Source: Collinsella sp. MSK.8.10
Lineage (GTDB): Bacteria; Actinomycetota; Coriobacteriia; Coriobacteriales; Coriobacteriaceae
Assembly (NCBI RefSeq): GCF_019041915.1
Contig: NZ_JAHPYF010000001.1
Coordinates: 434,001 to 498,000, forward strand
Reading direction: 5' to 3'
DNA length: 64,000 nt
Shown: in pieces, positions 39,718 to 46,788 of the stretch
How the letters are laid out: each line of letters starts with the position of its first letter
Position numbering within the stretch: the stretch's first letter is position 1
Position numbers and translations under genes: made by a program
Notes under the pieces: model-generated
What the model was told of the DNA's origin: nothing
Databases searched by the model: none
Seen by the model: only the letters and a program-made list of their open reading frames with translations

Positions 39718-39772
39718 ACCAGAAGAACCCGGCACCGTAGCGGTACCGGGCTCGATATTCCTCTGGTGCCCC
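39718..39772. repeat. 55-bp palindromic repeat, copy A
   Basis: Identical to copy B at 39845 except for two bases. Each copy is an imperfect palindrome: ACCAGA and TCTGGT at the ends enclose GCACCGTAGCGGTACC-type inner arms. On the minus strand, the sequence just before copy A reads TTCGAATCCGCCCGGGGG then CACCA, much like the T loop and acceptor end of a tRNA. The 414-nt gap 39613-40026 holds the operon terminator, both repeats and the phage terminator, but no gene. Confidence 0.75.
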
Positions 39773-39844
39773 CGGGCGGATTCGAAAACTCCCCCGCGGG
39801 GAAATGAGTGACGCGGGTGTCGACGGCTCGAATCCTGCCCTTAG

Positions 39845-39899
39845 ACCAGAAGAGCCCGGCACCGTAGCGGTACCGGGCTCGATATTTCTCTGGTGCCCC
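39845..39899. repeat. 55-bp palindromic repeat, copy B
   Basis: Second copy, 72 nt beyond copy A and in the same orientation. The stem AGCCCGG/CCGGGCT is perfect here, while copy A has one change. On the minus strand the repeat is again preceded by a GGGGCACCA end. It sits between the chromosomal operon and the phage lysis genes, so it may mark the phage integration point or be a dispersed chromosomal repeat. Confidence 0.75.
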
Positions 39900-39991
39900 G
39901 TCTGCATAGATTCTAGAACCGAGATCTGCGCCGTTGGGACCGTCGTGCTGCTCAGGATACCACGGGCGGCGTAGCGACACCTTTTCTCGAG

Positions 39992-40020
39992 AAAAACCCG
40001 CCCGGGATAACCCGAGCGGG
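39992..40020 (-). terminator. Terminator of the phage late operon
   Basis: On the minus strand CCCGCTCGGG pairs with CCCGGGCGGG (one mismatch) around TTAT and is followed by TTTTTCTC. It begins 7 nt after the stop codon of the last phage gene. Confidence 0.9.
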
Positions 40021-40026
40021 CTGCGG

Positions 40027-40116
40027 CTAATGCCGGTTTATGCTCACGAGACACAGGCCGATTGTCGCCACGGCGCCGCCGAAGAGCGAGCCGAGCACGA
40101 ATGCCAACGCAATCAT
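40027..40116 (-). CDS. 29-residue membrane protein, DUF3789-like
   Basis: A very short gene whose ATG lies 1 nt after the endolysin stop. The product [20 protein letters not shown] plus nine residues ([12 protein letters not shown] tail) is one membrane segment with the LGxxFGG pattern of DUF3789, a small phage protein family of unknown role found next to lysis genes. It ends just before the late terminator. Confidence 0.6.
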   Translation of the reverse strand: MIALAFVLGSLFGGAVATIGLCLVSINRH

Positions 40117-40117
40117 G

Positions 40118-41182
40118 CTAGTACGGGTTGCCGTCGGTGACGCAGACCTGGAGTCGGTCGAGCGGCTCGCCGTAGAAACCGGCGTAGTCGTCGCCGCCGT
40201 AGGTGGAGCCGTCGTCGCACACGGTATCGAGCCATCCGGCACGTGCGGTGGTCTGTGAGCGATACCACGCCTGCTTGTACTCCTCGCCGCCCGGGGTCAC
40301 GTAGTACATGCGCACGCCGTCGATGGTGTGGCCGGCGATGCCAGCACAGCCGTTCACGGTGTCATTGCGGTCGCCCTTGGCGACCCAGTCGAGCCAGCCG
40401 TCCTCGATGGTATGCACCTGGTACTTCAGCGTGCCGCGGTCGACGCGTGCGCACAGCAAGTCGTGCTGTCGGCACGGATACCCTGCAAAGCCGTTGTCCC
40501 CAGCGCCGAAGTCGGTCACCTCGTCCAGCCAGCCGCCGCCCTTGAGGTGGAGGGAGTAATGGACGGGGATACGCTTGCCAGATGCTTTTGAGAAGCCGCC
40601 AGATGCCGCCTGAGCGGGCTTTGCTGTGACAGGCTTAGCGGTGGTGGAGGGGGCGGGTGCCTTGCCGCCCTTCATCGCGTCGTACCACGCCTGAGCGCGC
40701 TGCATGTAATGGTCGCGCTGGGAGCCCGCAAGCTCGCCGGGGCAAGCCGTGGCACTCCAATAGCGGTGCGGGAACACGTTCTTGCACCACTCGGGGCGAC
40801 CGAGGTTGTAGTACAGGCACAGGGCAGCGACGAGGTGCGCGCCGCTCTCGATTGCCTTCTCGTGAACCGTCCACGGGTTGCTGCCGCTGTTCGCGTGCTC
40901 GATGCTGATGGTGGTGTCGTTGCCGCGCCCGGTGCCAATTCCGTCGCCGCAGGCGTAGGCGCGGTCGGTGTCGTTGACGTGCTGCACGATGTAGCCGTTG
41001 CGGTCAACCGAGTAGTGGGCAGAACAGCCGTTGGCGCCCCAGGTGCCGTTGCACTGGCTGGCGTTGAGGTCGCCGGCCATGTGGTGGATCGTGACGCCCT
41101 TGATGCCGAACGGGCGACCTGCGGAGAAGTTGCGCCCCAGAAGCTTGTACTCGTCCGGCTGGACGTTCGCAAAGTCTGCCAT
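40118..41182 (-). CDS. Endolysin: N-acetylmuramoyl-L-alanine amidase with ChW-like repeats
   Basis: A 354-residue lysin that cuts the amide bond between muramic acid and the stem peptide. The amidase_2 domain (about 10-165) has zinc ligands in VTIHHMAGD and [11 protein letters not shown], with ISIEHANSG between. A Pro/Ala/Thr linker follows, then about three C-terminal repeats built on GWLDxV and [11 protein letters not shown], resembling the Trp-rich ChW wall-binding repeats of clostridia. The ATG at 41182 has AAGGAGG. The holin gene is directly upstream. Confidence 0.9.
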   Translation of the reverse strand: MADFANVQPDEYKLLGRNFSAGRPFGIKGVTIHHMAGDLNASQCNGTWGANGCSAHYSVDRNGYIVQHVNDTDRAYACGDGIGTGRGNDTTISIEHANSGSNPWTVHEKAIESGAHLVAALCLYYNLGRPEWCKNVFPHRYWSATACPGELAGSQRDHYMQRAQAWYDAMKGGKAPAPSTTAKPVTAKPAQAASGGFSKASGKRIPVHYSLHLKGGGWLDEVTDFGAGDNGFAGYPCRQHDLLCARVDRGTLKYQVHTIEDGWLDWVAKGDRNDTVNGCAGIAGHTIDGVRMYYVTPGGEEYKQAWYRSQTTARAGWLDTVCDDGSTYGGDDYAGFYGEPLDRLQVCVTDGNPY

Positions 41183-41183
41183 G

Positions 41184-41489
41184 TTAGTCCTCCTTGATGT
41201 CGCCGAGCGCCAGCAGGGCGTCCAGCCATTTGTCCGTGATGCCGACTGATTTGAAGGCCGCATAGGCCACCTGTACGCCGCCGACAGCGGCGAAGATGGA
41301 CGTAACCCATGCCGAGGGTTCGGTCGGGACGCCGCCCGACATGGCCGTGAGGGCGCCACATCCCGCCGAGACGGCGATGGCCGTCCAGCGGGCGACATTG
41401 CCCGTCATCGCCTTCGTCTTGATGGCCTGCACGATGTACGGCACGACCAGCACCGTGCACACCGTGAGCCCCGCCTGGATCTCATTCAT
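41184..41489 (-). CDS. Phage holin
   Basis: A 101-residue protein with hydrophobic segments at about 5-24 and 30-50 and possibly a third at 60-78, and a short charged C-terminus (LLALGDIKED). Size, topology and position immediately before the endolysin indicate the pore-forming lysis protein. Confidence 0.75.
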   Translation of the reverse strand: MNEIQAGLTVCTVLVVPYIVQAIKTKAMTGNVARWTAIAVSAGCGALTAMSGGVPTEPSAWVTSIFAAVGGVQVAYAAFKSVGITDKWLDALLALGDIKED

Positions 41490-41499
41490 TCGATTGCTC

Positions 41500-41913
41500 C
41501 TATCTGTCGGATTCCTTGCTGTAGATCAGGTCGACGCGGTCGCAGATGTGGTCGACCTTCTCCGCCATGCCCTGGCTCCTCGCCTGGCTGTGCGCCAAGT
41601 CGGCGTGCAGCACCTCGTTCGACGTGACGACTGACTCCATGAGCGTCTTCATCGCCTCCATGAGGCTGTTGCTGCGCTCCATCTGCGCGGCGATGCGGCC
41701 CTCCATCTCGGATCGCTCGCGGTCGCGCTGCGCGCGCTCGTCGACCTCCGCCTGCTTGCGCTCCTCGCGCTTCAGGTCGATGCCGGCCTTGCGTTCGTTC
41801 TGCCTTTTGTATTCATCCAAAAACTGGCGGCCGAAGTAGAACGCTATGAGGCCGAGAAGGACGCCACCGAGCCATCCCGGCCCATATGGCGCAAAGAGCT
41901 TGAGCACTTCCAT
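41500..41913 (-). CDS. Membrane-anchored coiled-coil protein of the lysis region
   Basis: A 137-residue protein with one N-terminal membrane segment (GWLGGVLLGLIAFYFG, about 13-28) followed by a long charged helix rich in Glu, Arg and Lys with heptad character (about 30-110). No family is certain. The position between XkdX and the holin suggests a holin accessory or tail-lysis link. The ATG at 41913 follows AAGGAGG; an earlier start adds 28 residues without support. Confidence 0.65.
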   Translation of the reverse strand: MEVLKLFAPYGPGWLGGVLLGLIAFYFGRQFLDEYKRQNERKAGIDLKREERKQAEVDERAQRDRERSEMEGRIAAQMERSNSLMEAMKTLMESVVTSNEVLHADLAHSQARSQGMAEKVDHICDRVDLIYSKESDR

Positions 41914-41933
41914 CCTGAGCGACCTCCTTCCGC

Positions 41934-42101
41934 CTATTCGGCCGTGTACTCCTCGCCGGTGATCTCCTTGTACTCGTCGGCGGTAATCCACTTGCACTCG
42001 ACTGCCTTATGCACTCGTGCCTTGCTCCAAAGAGGTCGGTCGTAGTACTTCTTGACGAGCGCGAAGTGCTTGGAGTGCTCGTCGGTCTTCTTCGTCGGCA
42101 T
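41934..42101 (-). CDS. XkdX-family small tail protein
   Basis: A 55-residue protein with the XkdX pattern: YYDRPLWSKARVHKAVECKW then ITADEYKEITGEEY. Family members lie between tail fibre and lysis genes in many Firmicute-type phages, as here. The ATG overlaps the stop of the upstream gene (TAATG), which suggests coupled translation. Confidence 0.8.
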   Translation of the reverse strand: MPTKKTDEHSKHFALVKKYYDRPLWSKARVHKAVECKWITADEYKEITGEEYTAE

Positions 42102-42427
42102 TACTGGTCACCTCCGACCGTCATGAGCAGGTAGTCGATGTTTGCAGTGTTCTGCTCGGTCTGCGTCGGCTGCGACGCCTGCTCGCGCATCTGGTCGAAC
42201 AGCGCCGACACGTCGGGCGTCTCGCCGCTGTCGTAGGCGGCGAGCGCCGCGGTGTAAGCGAGCTTTCGCGCCTTCCGCTCAGCGTACTCGTCATCGTCGA
42301 TAACGCCCGCGTCGTGCGCCGCGTCGGGGTCGCCGATCTGCGACAGCAGATCGCGCAGGGCGTTGACCTCGGCCATGGTGCCATCTTGAAGCTCGTTGGG
42401 GCGCGGCGTGTCTTCCTCAGTGTCCAT
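42101..42427 (-). CDS. Small acidic phage protein (XkdW-like position)
   Basis: A 108-residue acidic protein with MAEVNALRDLLSQIGDPDAA and VIDDDEYAERKARKLAYTAA. No firm family. It sits just before XkdX, where XkdW-type proteins are found, and is translationally coupled to it. The start has GAGAGGAG. Confidence 0.6.
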   Translation of the reverse strand: MDTEEDTPRPNELQDGTMAEVNALRDLLSQIGDPDAAHDAGVIDDDEYAERKARKLAYTAALAAYDSGETPDVSALFDQMREQASQPTQTEQNTANIDYLLMTVGGDQ

Positions 42428-42507
42428 GCGGACTCCTCTCTTGTCGGGGAATGTGCCGCCATCGTATTAGCGCCGTGAGATTGGCGAGCCGCTTTGATGG
42501 GCGCAAA

Positions 42508-42535
42508 GGAAGAAGGCGCGCCGCAGCACGCCTTC
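42508..42535 (-). terminator. Terminator after the DGR reverse transcriptase
   Basis: On the minus strand GAAGGCG pairs with CGCCTTC, followed by TTCCTTTG. The T run is imperfect, so termination may be partial. It separates the DGR from the XkdW/XkdX and lysis genes. Confidence 0.5.
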
Positions 42536-42545
42536 GATGCTTCTG

Positions 42546-43790
42546 TTATTTCGCAGCCGCTTCGCTTAGGCCGCTGCTTTGAGTTGCCGGTTCTCCGCTA
42601 TTGCTAGGGCTTGCTTCCGTTTGAATCGTCCCTCTGGTTGGCCTGCATGGAGCACCCCCCCCCTGCGCGAGATTTCCGAACAGGCTGCGGTACAGCGCGT
42701 CCATGGCCCGCACGCTGCGGTGCGCGTCCAGCCGTTTCATGCCGCCGCGCCAGCTCTGGTAGCTCTGCTCCACCTGCTCGGGGGTCATGACGCCATCGGC
42801 GACCATGCGGGCCATCTTCTTGAGCTTGCGGCGCTCCCGCGTTATGGAGTCTCGGCACGGCTTCACGACTATGCGGCCCGTCTCCGTGTAGAAGATGCGC
42901 TTCTTCAGCCACGTGAAGCCGCGCGACAGCTTCACCATGCGGGTCTTGCGCGGGTTCAGCTCTATGCCCAGCTCGGCGCACTTGCGCCCTATCAGCAGCA
43001 GGCACACCTGCAGGTACTCCTTGCTCTCGTGTATGAGGTAGAAGTCGTCCATGTACCGCCCGTACGCCTCGGGGCGCAGCATCTCGGTCACGTAGTGGTC
43101 GATGCGGTTGGGGTGCGCCACCGCGCATATCTGGTTCGGCTCGCTGCCCAGCCCCAGGCCCACCTCGCCCTGCGCGTCAATCAGACGGTGCTCAAGGTCG
43201 ATTACCCGCGGATCGAGCAGCGCGGCAGCCACCTGCTCCTTGACGGGGCCGTGCGCTATGCGGGCGAAGTAGTCGGAGAAGTCGCCGAGCAGTATGTAGC
43301 CATCGCCGCCGTGCCTCCTCCAGTTGTCGGCCAGGTGGCGCTTGAGCAGCTTCAGGGCGTAGTCGGTGCCGCGCCCCTTTATGTTCGCGGAGTTGGCGGC
43401 TATGAGAGTGGGGACTATGGCGGGAACGAGCGCGTTCTGCGACAGCGACTTCTGCACAACGCGCTCGGGGAAGTGTACGGCGCTGATATGGCGCAGCTTT
43501 CCGCGCTCCCACAGGTCGAACCGTATGAAGCCCCGGCATATGTCGCGCCCCTCCAAAAGGTCGCGACGGGACAGGACGGCGTTGCGCAGGTAGCTTTTCA
43601 TGTATCGCTGCGTGGATGCCTTCCACATCACGCCGCGCGCGGCCTGCTTCGATGCCTTGCACAGGCTGTTGAGGTCGGCCACGGTATCAAGCGTGCACGC
43701 CTTGACGCGCTCGGCCTTGGCCTGCGCGCGCTTCTCCTCGCGGCGCTTGCGGCGCGCCGCCCGCCTTTGCTCGGAGTTCACAGGAGGCAC
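42546..43790 (-). CDS. DGR reverse transcriptase
   Basis: A 414-residue reverse transcriptase. Palm motifs: GDFSDYF (Asp170/173, motif A), GLGLGSEPNQ (211-220, the DGR-type motif before the active site), YMDDF (246-250, catalytic Asp pair), LNPRKTRM (278-285) and FTWLKKRI. A basic N-terminus and thumb region complete it; the last 40 residues are low complexity. The start is GTG at 43790 or a second GTG at 43781, both without a strong ribosome binding site. It lies 203 nt downstream of the template repeat. With Avd it should make mutagenised cDNA from template RNA. Confidence 0.95.
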   Translation of the reverse strand: MPPVNSEQRRAARRKRREEKRAQAKAERVKACTLDTVADLNSLCKASKQAARGVMWKASTQRYMKSYLRNAVLSRRDLLEGRDICRGFIRFDLWERGKLRHISAVHFPERVVQKSLSQNALVPAIVPTLIAANSANIKGRGTDYALKLLKRHLADNWRRHGGDGYILLGDFSDYFARIAHGPVKEQVAAALLDPRVIDLEHRLIDAQGEVGLGLGSEPNQICAVAHPNRIDHYVTEMLRPEAYGRYMDDFYLIHESKEYLQVCLLLIGRKCAELGIELNPRKTRMVKLSRGFTWLKKRIFYTETGRIVVKPCRDSITRERRKLKKMARMVADGVMTPEQVEQSYQSWRGGMKRLDAHRSVRAMDALYRSLFGNLAQGGGAPCRPTRGTIQTEASPSNSGEPATQSSGLSEAAAK

Positions 43791-43993
43791 CCCGCGCGGC
43801 TTGCAATGTGGCTCTGGCAGCCGCTTGAGGTATGGCCATGAAACGCGGCGAAGCCACGGAGCGCCGCGCCATGCAAGCAGCGTCCGGCCACCCTCGCGGG
43901 GTGCGTATTTACGGGCGCATGCCCGACGGTCGCGCCTTCCTTCCTCTTCGCGCTCTGCTTTCGGCCCTGGGGCCTACTCGGTCTGGCAATAAG

Positions 43994-44122
43994 GGAATCC
44001 GGGGCGGGGGCGAACCCAGACGTTCGTCGCCGAGTTGTAGTTGGCATTGCCGTTGTTGTTGACATAGCACACGTTGGACGCGGAGCCCGACGCAACGGAA
44101 CGCAGCCACCAATTGTACCGAT
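43994..44122 (-). repeat. DGR template repeat (TR)
   Basis: 129 nt that align without gaps to the variable repeat at 44731-44859 (offset 737). There are 13 differences, and every one is at a T on the plus strand, i.e. an A in the template sense (13 of 24 such positions by my count). In the target's frame the TR codes mostly Asn (AAC/AAT) and Tyr at variable sites, the usual design giving wide amino-acid choice. The TR starts 23 nt after avd. The 203-nt spacer to the RT gene (43791-43993) would be the cDNA-priming region. Confidence 0.96.
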
Positions 44123-44145
44123 AAACAAGGCGCGACCGCCGTCCA

Positions 44146-44616
44146 TTATAGCGAACGCAGGCGCTCTAGCTCGGCCTCGGCCTCGGCTATGCGCTCCTCG
44201 GTGGACTTCTTGCCGGTGACGCGCACGTTCTTGCGCGCGCCCTTTAGCAGCTTGATCTCCTCCTCGACCATGGCCGCCAGCTCCTCGAAGCGGTTGGCGT
44301 TCACGGGCAGGCCGATATCCATGAGGCACTGCATGTCCAGCATAAGCTGCTCGCAGTCCGCTATGGCCAGCGTCAGGTAGCGTTTTCTCTCCAGCGCGTT
44401 GAACGAGCTGTTGGGATAGAAGCAGTCGGCGCGGTTGACGTTGTACACGATGCTGCGCGCCGTCTCCACGGTCGGCACCGCGTTCAGCAGCCTGTAGGCC
44501 TTGGGCACTACTGAGGAGGACGCCATCAGCTTATTAACCTCCACGCGGATGGCGATGGCCTGTGTGAAGAACTTGTACTCGGACACCTCGCGGTTGCGCT
44601 GGTAGACGCCGCTCAC
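44146..44616 (-). CDS. avd: Avd, DGR accessory variability determinant
   Basis: A 156-residue protein, helical throughout, with SEYKFFTQAIAIRVEVNKLM, VPKAYR, ARSIVYNVNRADCFYPN and KRYLTLAIADCEQLMLDMQC, matching Avd four-helix proteins. Avd forms a basic pentamer that binds the reverse transcriptase and template RNA and is needed for mutagenic homing. The GTG start at 44616 is chosen because AGGAGG lies 5 nt upstream; a longer frame runs out of frame through the target gene. It lies between target and template, the classic place. Confidence 0.88.
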   Translation of the reverse strand: MSGVYQRNREVSEYKFFTQAIAIRVEVNKLMASSSVVPKAYRLLNAVPTVETARSIVYNVNRADCFYPNSSFNALERKRYLTLAIADCEQLMLDMQCLMDIGLPVNANRFEELAAMVEEEIKLLKGARKNVRVTGKKSTEERIAEAEAELERLRSL

Positions 44617-44640
44617 GTGCACCTCCTGGGGAAACTGTCG

Positions 44641-44690
44641 AAAAAACGGCCCGCTACGCGGGCAGGAGGCGACCGCGCAAGGCGGTCGCC
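44641..44690 (-). terminator. Tandem hairpins and terminator between target gene and avd
   Basis: On the minus strand a 9-bp hairpin GGCGACCGC/GCGGTCGCC (44668-44690) is followed by a GCCCGC/GCGGGC stem (44649-44663) and then GTTTTTT. Transcripts of the target gene should mostly stop here, so avd, template and RT need readthrough or their own promoter. Confidence 0.75.
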
Positions 44691-44711
44691 TAAAAGCAGA
44701 GTATAGAGCAC

Positions 44712-44727
44712 TCGGCTGGCTAGCCGA
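44712..44727 (-). promoter_or_regulatory. Hairpin downstream of the variable repeat (DGR target-recognition hairpin)
   Basis: TCGGCT and AGCCGA form a 6-bp stem with a 4-nt loop, 3 nt beyond the end of the variable repeat and overlapping the target stop codon. In phage BPP-1 a stem with a tetraloop a few nt beyond the repeat is required for efficient target recognition; the position here matches. The GC-rich end of the repeat would be the initiation-of-mutagenic-homing site. Confidence 0.65.
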
Positions 44728-45628
44728 CGAGGAAGCCGGGGCGGGGGCGAACCCAGACGTCCGCCGCCGAGGCGCAGTAGGCAGTGCCGTAGCTGTAGAC
44801 ATAGCACACGTCGGACGCGGAGCCCGACGCAACGGAACGCAGCCACCAATCGTACCGATTTCCGTTGACTCGGTGCGCCGTGTCTCGGAACAGGTCAAAC
44901 TGGCAGTCGAAGCCCACGCTGTAGCCTTTCGTCCCCCACACGGGGCAGCCGTACACCTCCATCTCCGACAGCGAGAACACCTTGCCGATATCCTGCCAGC
45001 TCCACGAGTTGGAGTCGTTGAGCGCGCCGCTGGCGCTGTACCGCTCCTCAAGCAGCACGCGCTGGGTAAGCAGGTACTTGGTCAGCCCCTCGGGCAGGCA
45101 CGCCTCGAAGGCCGTCTCCCACGCCTTGAGGTTGCTGTTGGGGTAGGGGCATTTCCGGTCGGCGGTGCCCTGGTTCGTGTTGGTGGTGTTCCACATCAGG
45201 AAGCTGTCGTTGGCAACGCCGGTCACGGTCTTGGCCACGGCGATGGGCGCGGAGGCCACGAAGGCGATGTGGTGTCCCTTGCTGTTGTCGCCGCAGTATA
45301 GGTACGGGTCGATGTGGGCAAGCAGGAACCGCACAGATTGCTGTGTGGTGACGGCGGATGCGCTCACAAGCGGCACGTCCAGGTAGTCGCCCACGCGCAG
45401 GCCCGCGAAGTTCGCGGCGGCGATGCGCTTATGCAGCGCGTCGTACACGCTGCCGCTGCCGATCTCTCCCGCCAGGATGGCGGCGATGTTCTGCCCGCCG
45501 TACTTGCCGATTTGGCCCTGGCGGTTGTACTCGGCGTTGTTGAGCGCCGTCTGCGCGTTGCTGCGCGCGGTATCGTCGATGACGTTGAGCGGCTGGCCTC
45601 CTACGACCAGCGTCTTTGCATTTGCCAT
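44720..45628 (-). CDS. DGR target protein, DUF6273-like C-type-lectin-fold tail protein
   Basis: A 302-residue tail-tip protein. The N-terminal half should attach it to the virion; the C-terminal half has FSLSEMEVYG, FDLFRDTAHR, the WWLRS motif and a final VRPRPGF, the pattern of DUF6273-like domains with a C-type lectin fold used by many DGRs to display variable residues. The variable repeat covers residues 257-299, almost to the C-terminus. It probably binds a bacterial surface receptor. The ATG at 45628 follows AAGGAGG. It lies 9 nt after the BppU-like gene. Confidence 0.9.
   Translation of the reverse strand: MANAKTLVVGGQPLNVIDDTARSNAQTALNNAEYNRQGQIGKYGGQNIAAILAGEIGSGSVYDALHKRIAAANFAGLRVGDYLDVPLVSASAVTTQQSVRFLLAHIDPYLYCGDNSKGHHIAFVASAPIAVAKTVTGVANDSFLMWNTTNTNQGTADRKCPYPNSNLKAWETAFEACLPEGLTKYLLTQRVLLEERYSASGALNDSNSWSWQDIGKVFSLSEMEVYGCPVWGTKGYSVGFDCQFDLFRDTAHRVNGNRYDWWLRSVASGSASDVCYVYSYGTAYCASAADVWVRPRPGFLVG
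44731..44859 (-). repeat. DGR variable repeat (VR) in the target gene
   Basis: Codes residues 257-299 of the target. Compared with the template, eleven codons change the amino acid and one change is silent; all changes are at template adenines. Examples: three consecutive template Asn codons became Tyr-Ser-Tyr, Asn became Asp at three places, Tyr became Cys, Asn became Ala by two changes. The invariant frame WWLRSVASGSAS and VWVRPRPGF is kept. Confidence 0.96.
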
Positions 45629-45637
45629 TTATCCTCC

Positions 45638-46372
45638 TTAGGAAAGGGTTACCGTGCCGCCCGATACCGAGCACGTGCTGCCGAACGTCACCGTGTCCCC
45701 GGATACCGACGCCTTGCCGGCAGGGCAGTAGACCGTGCCGTCCATGTAGATGAACTTGTCTGTCGCGTCGGCGAGCATCGTCGCGAGCTGGCCGTTCTGG
45801 CGGCGCAGCTCGGCGATGTCGGACTCGCCGGCGGCGCCTTGCGCCGCCGCGTTCGCGATCTGCAATGCCGCGCTTGCCGCCGCATCGGCCCTCGACGCCG
45901 CACCGCTAGCGGCGGATGCCGCATCGAACGCGGATTGACCGAGCCGAGATAGTTCAGTGCTCCACTTCCTGTAGAGCTCGTCGAGCTCCTGGTCGTAGCT
46001 GACGGCAGGCCCTGTTGTCCCGTCCACATTTCCCAGGATGACGAGCGCGAAGTCCTCGGTAGTCTCGGAGGCCCCGTTGGCGTAGAACTCGAAGTAGGCC
46101 AGGCGGCATTTGCCGGTGCCGTTGACGGCCTCCGGCGCCAGCGTGGCGCTCACCGAGGCCGTGCCCACGGTCGCCGCGCAGCGAGCCCACGTGCCGTCGG
46201 CGTGGAGCACGCACAGGCGCGCGGACTGGTATGCCGGGCTGTAGGCGGCGCCGTCCGTGGTGAGTGTCGCGGTCACCCGCTGGGTCTGGGTCTCGCCCCG
46301 GCGCACGGTGACGCGCTGCGGGACGGTGCCCGGGCGCTTGCGCATGTCGAGCGCTATAGCATGTGTGATCAT
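45638..46372 (-). CDS. BppU-like baseplate upper protein
   Basis: A 244-residue protein. The N-terminal 130 residues are a beta domain with QRVTVRRGETQTQRVTATLT and FEFYANGASETTEDFALVI, as in the N-terminal domain of BppU-type baseplate proteins of lactococcal phages. A helical Ala-rich segment (about 155-200, probable trimeric coiled coil) and a short Gly/Ser/Thr beta tail follow. The start at 46372 overlaps the previous stop by 4 nt. The gene lies directly before the DGR target, so the two may form the adhesion device. Confidence 0.75.
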   Translation of the reverse strand: MITHAIALDMRKRPGTVPQRVTVRRGETQTQRVTATLTTDGAAYSPAYQSARLCVLHADGTWARCAATVGTASVSATLAPEAVNGTGKCRLAYFEFYANGASETTEDFALVILGNVDGTTGPAVSYDQELDELYRKWSTELSRLGQSAFDAASAASGAASRADAAASAALQIANAAAQGAAGESDIAELRRQNGQLATMLADATDKFIYMDGTVYCPAGKASVSGDTVTFGSTCSVSGGTVTLS

Positions 46373-46779
46373 TCCTTGGCCTCCAACGCCTTGAGCGCGG
46401 CGAGCGCGGCCCTGAAGGCCTCGACCGGGTCGACGGCCTCGGCTCCCTCCCCCGTCTCGTCGGCCGTGACCGGCTGCGGGTCGACGATGGCCGAGAGCGC
46501 ATCGAAGCACGCCACCGTGGCCGCCGTGCGCTTGTCGACGTAGGGCGGGAGTACCACCGCGACGCCGTTGATTGCCGGATTGGGCTCCTTGACGTCCTTC
46601 GCGTCGACGACCTCGCGCCTTCCGTCCTCGTGCTCGGCTATGACGATCATGCCGCCCTCCTGCGCCTTTGCGAGCAGGTCGGTGTCGTAGTCCGAGACGT
46701 ACCCCTCGCAGTTGCCGATCGGGTCGTGCAGCAGGTAGGCGACGATGCGGTTCGTCGCCTTCTCCATCTCATCGGTCAT
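46369..46779 (-). CDS. Phage tail-region protein of unknown function
   Basis: A 136-residue acidic protein beginning MTDEMEKATNRIVAYLLHDP, with NPAINGVAVVLPPYVDKRTA in the middle and an Ala/Glu-rich end. No family is recognised. It overlaps the BppU-like gene by 4 nt and follows Tal by 9 nt, so it belongs to the tail operon. Confidence 0.65.
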   Translation of the reverse strand: MTDEMEKATNRIVAYLLHDPIGNCEGYVSDYDTDLLAKAQEGGMIVIAEHEDGRREVVDAKDVKEPNPAINGVAVVLPPYVDKRTAATVACFDALSAIVDPQPVTADETGEGAEAVDPVEAFRAALAALKALEAKE

Positions 46780-46788
46780 TTCTTCCTC

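Larger units (their letters stand above)
42546..45628 (-). mobile_element. Diversity-generating retroelement (target, Avd, template repeat, reverse transcriptase)
   Basis: All parts of a DGR lie in the canonical order on the minus strand: target gene with variable repeat at its 3' end, avd, template repeat, reverse transcriptase. The cassette sits in the tail-tip region, between the BppU-like gene and the XkdW/XkdX genes. In known DGRs the transcript of the template is copied with adenine-specific errors and replaces the variable repeat, diversifying a receptor-binding protein. The template/variable comparison here shows this signature (see the repeat entries). Confidence 0.95.

Noticed and set aside
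39770..39845. A full tRNA gene next to the palindromic repeats
   Set aside because: Only the T-loop and CCA-like end can be read; no acceptor, D or anticodon stems pair, so no intact tRNA is called.
42579..43841. 420-codon open frame on the plus strand
   Set aside because: Antisense to the DGR reverse transcriptase, whose catalytic motifs are on the minus strand.
43778..44329. 183-codon minus-strand frame through the template repeat
   Set aside because: It translates the template repeat in a frame different from the target's reading frame and ends in repeat-derived sequence. The template is non-coding in known DGRs.
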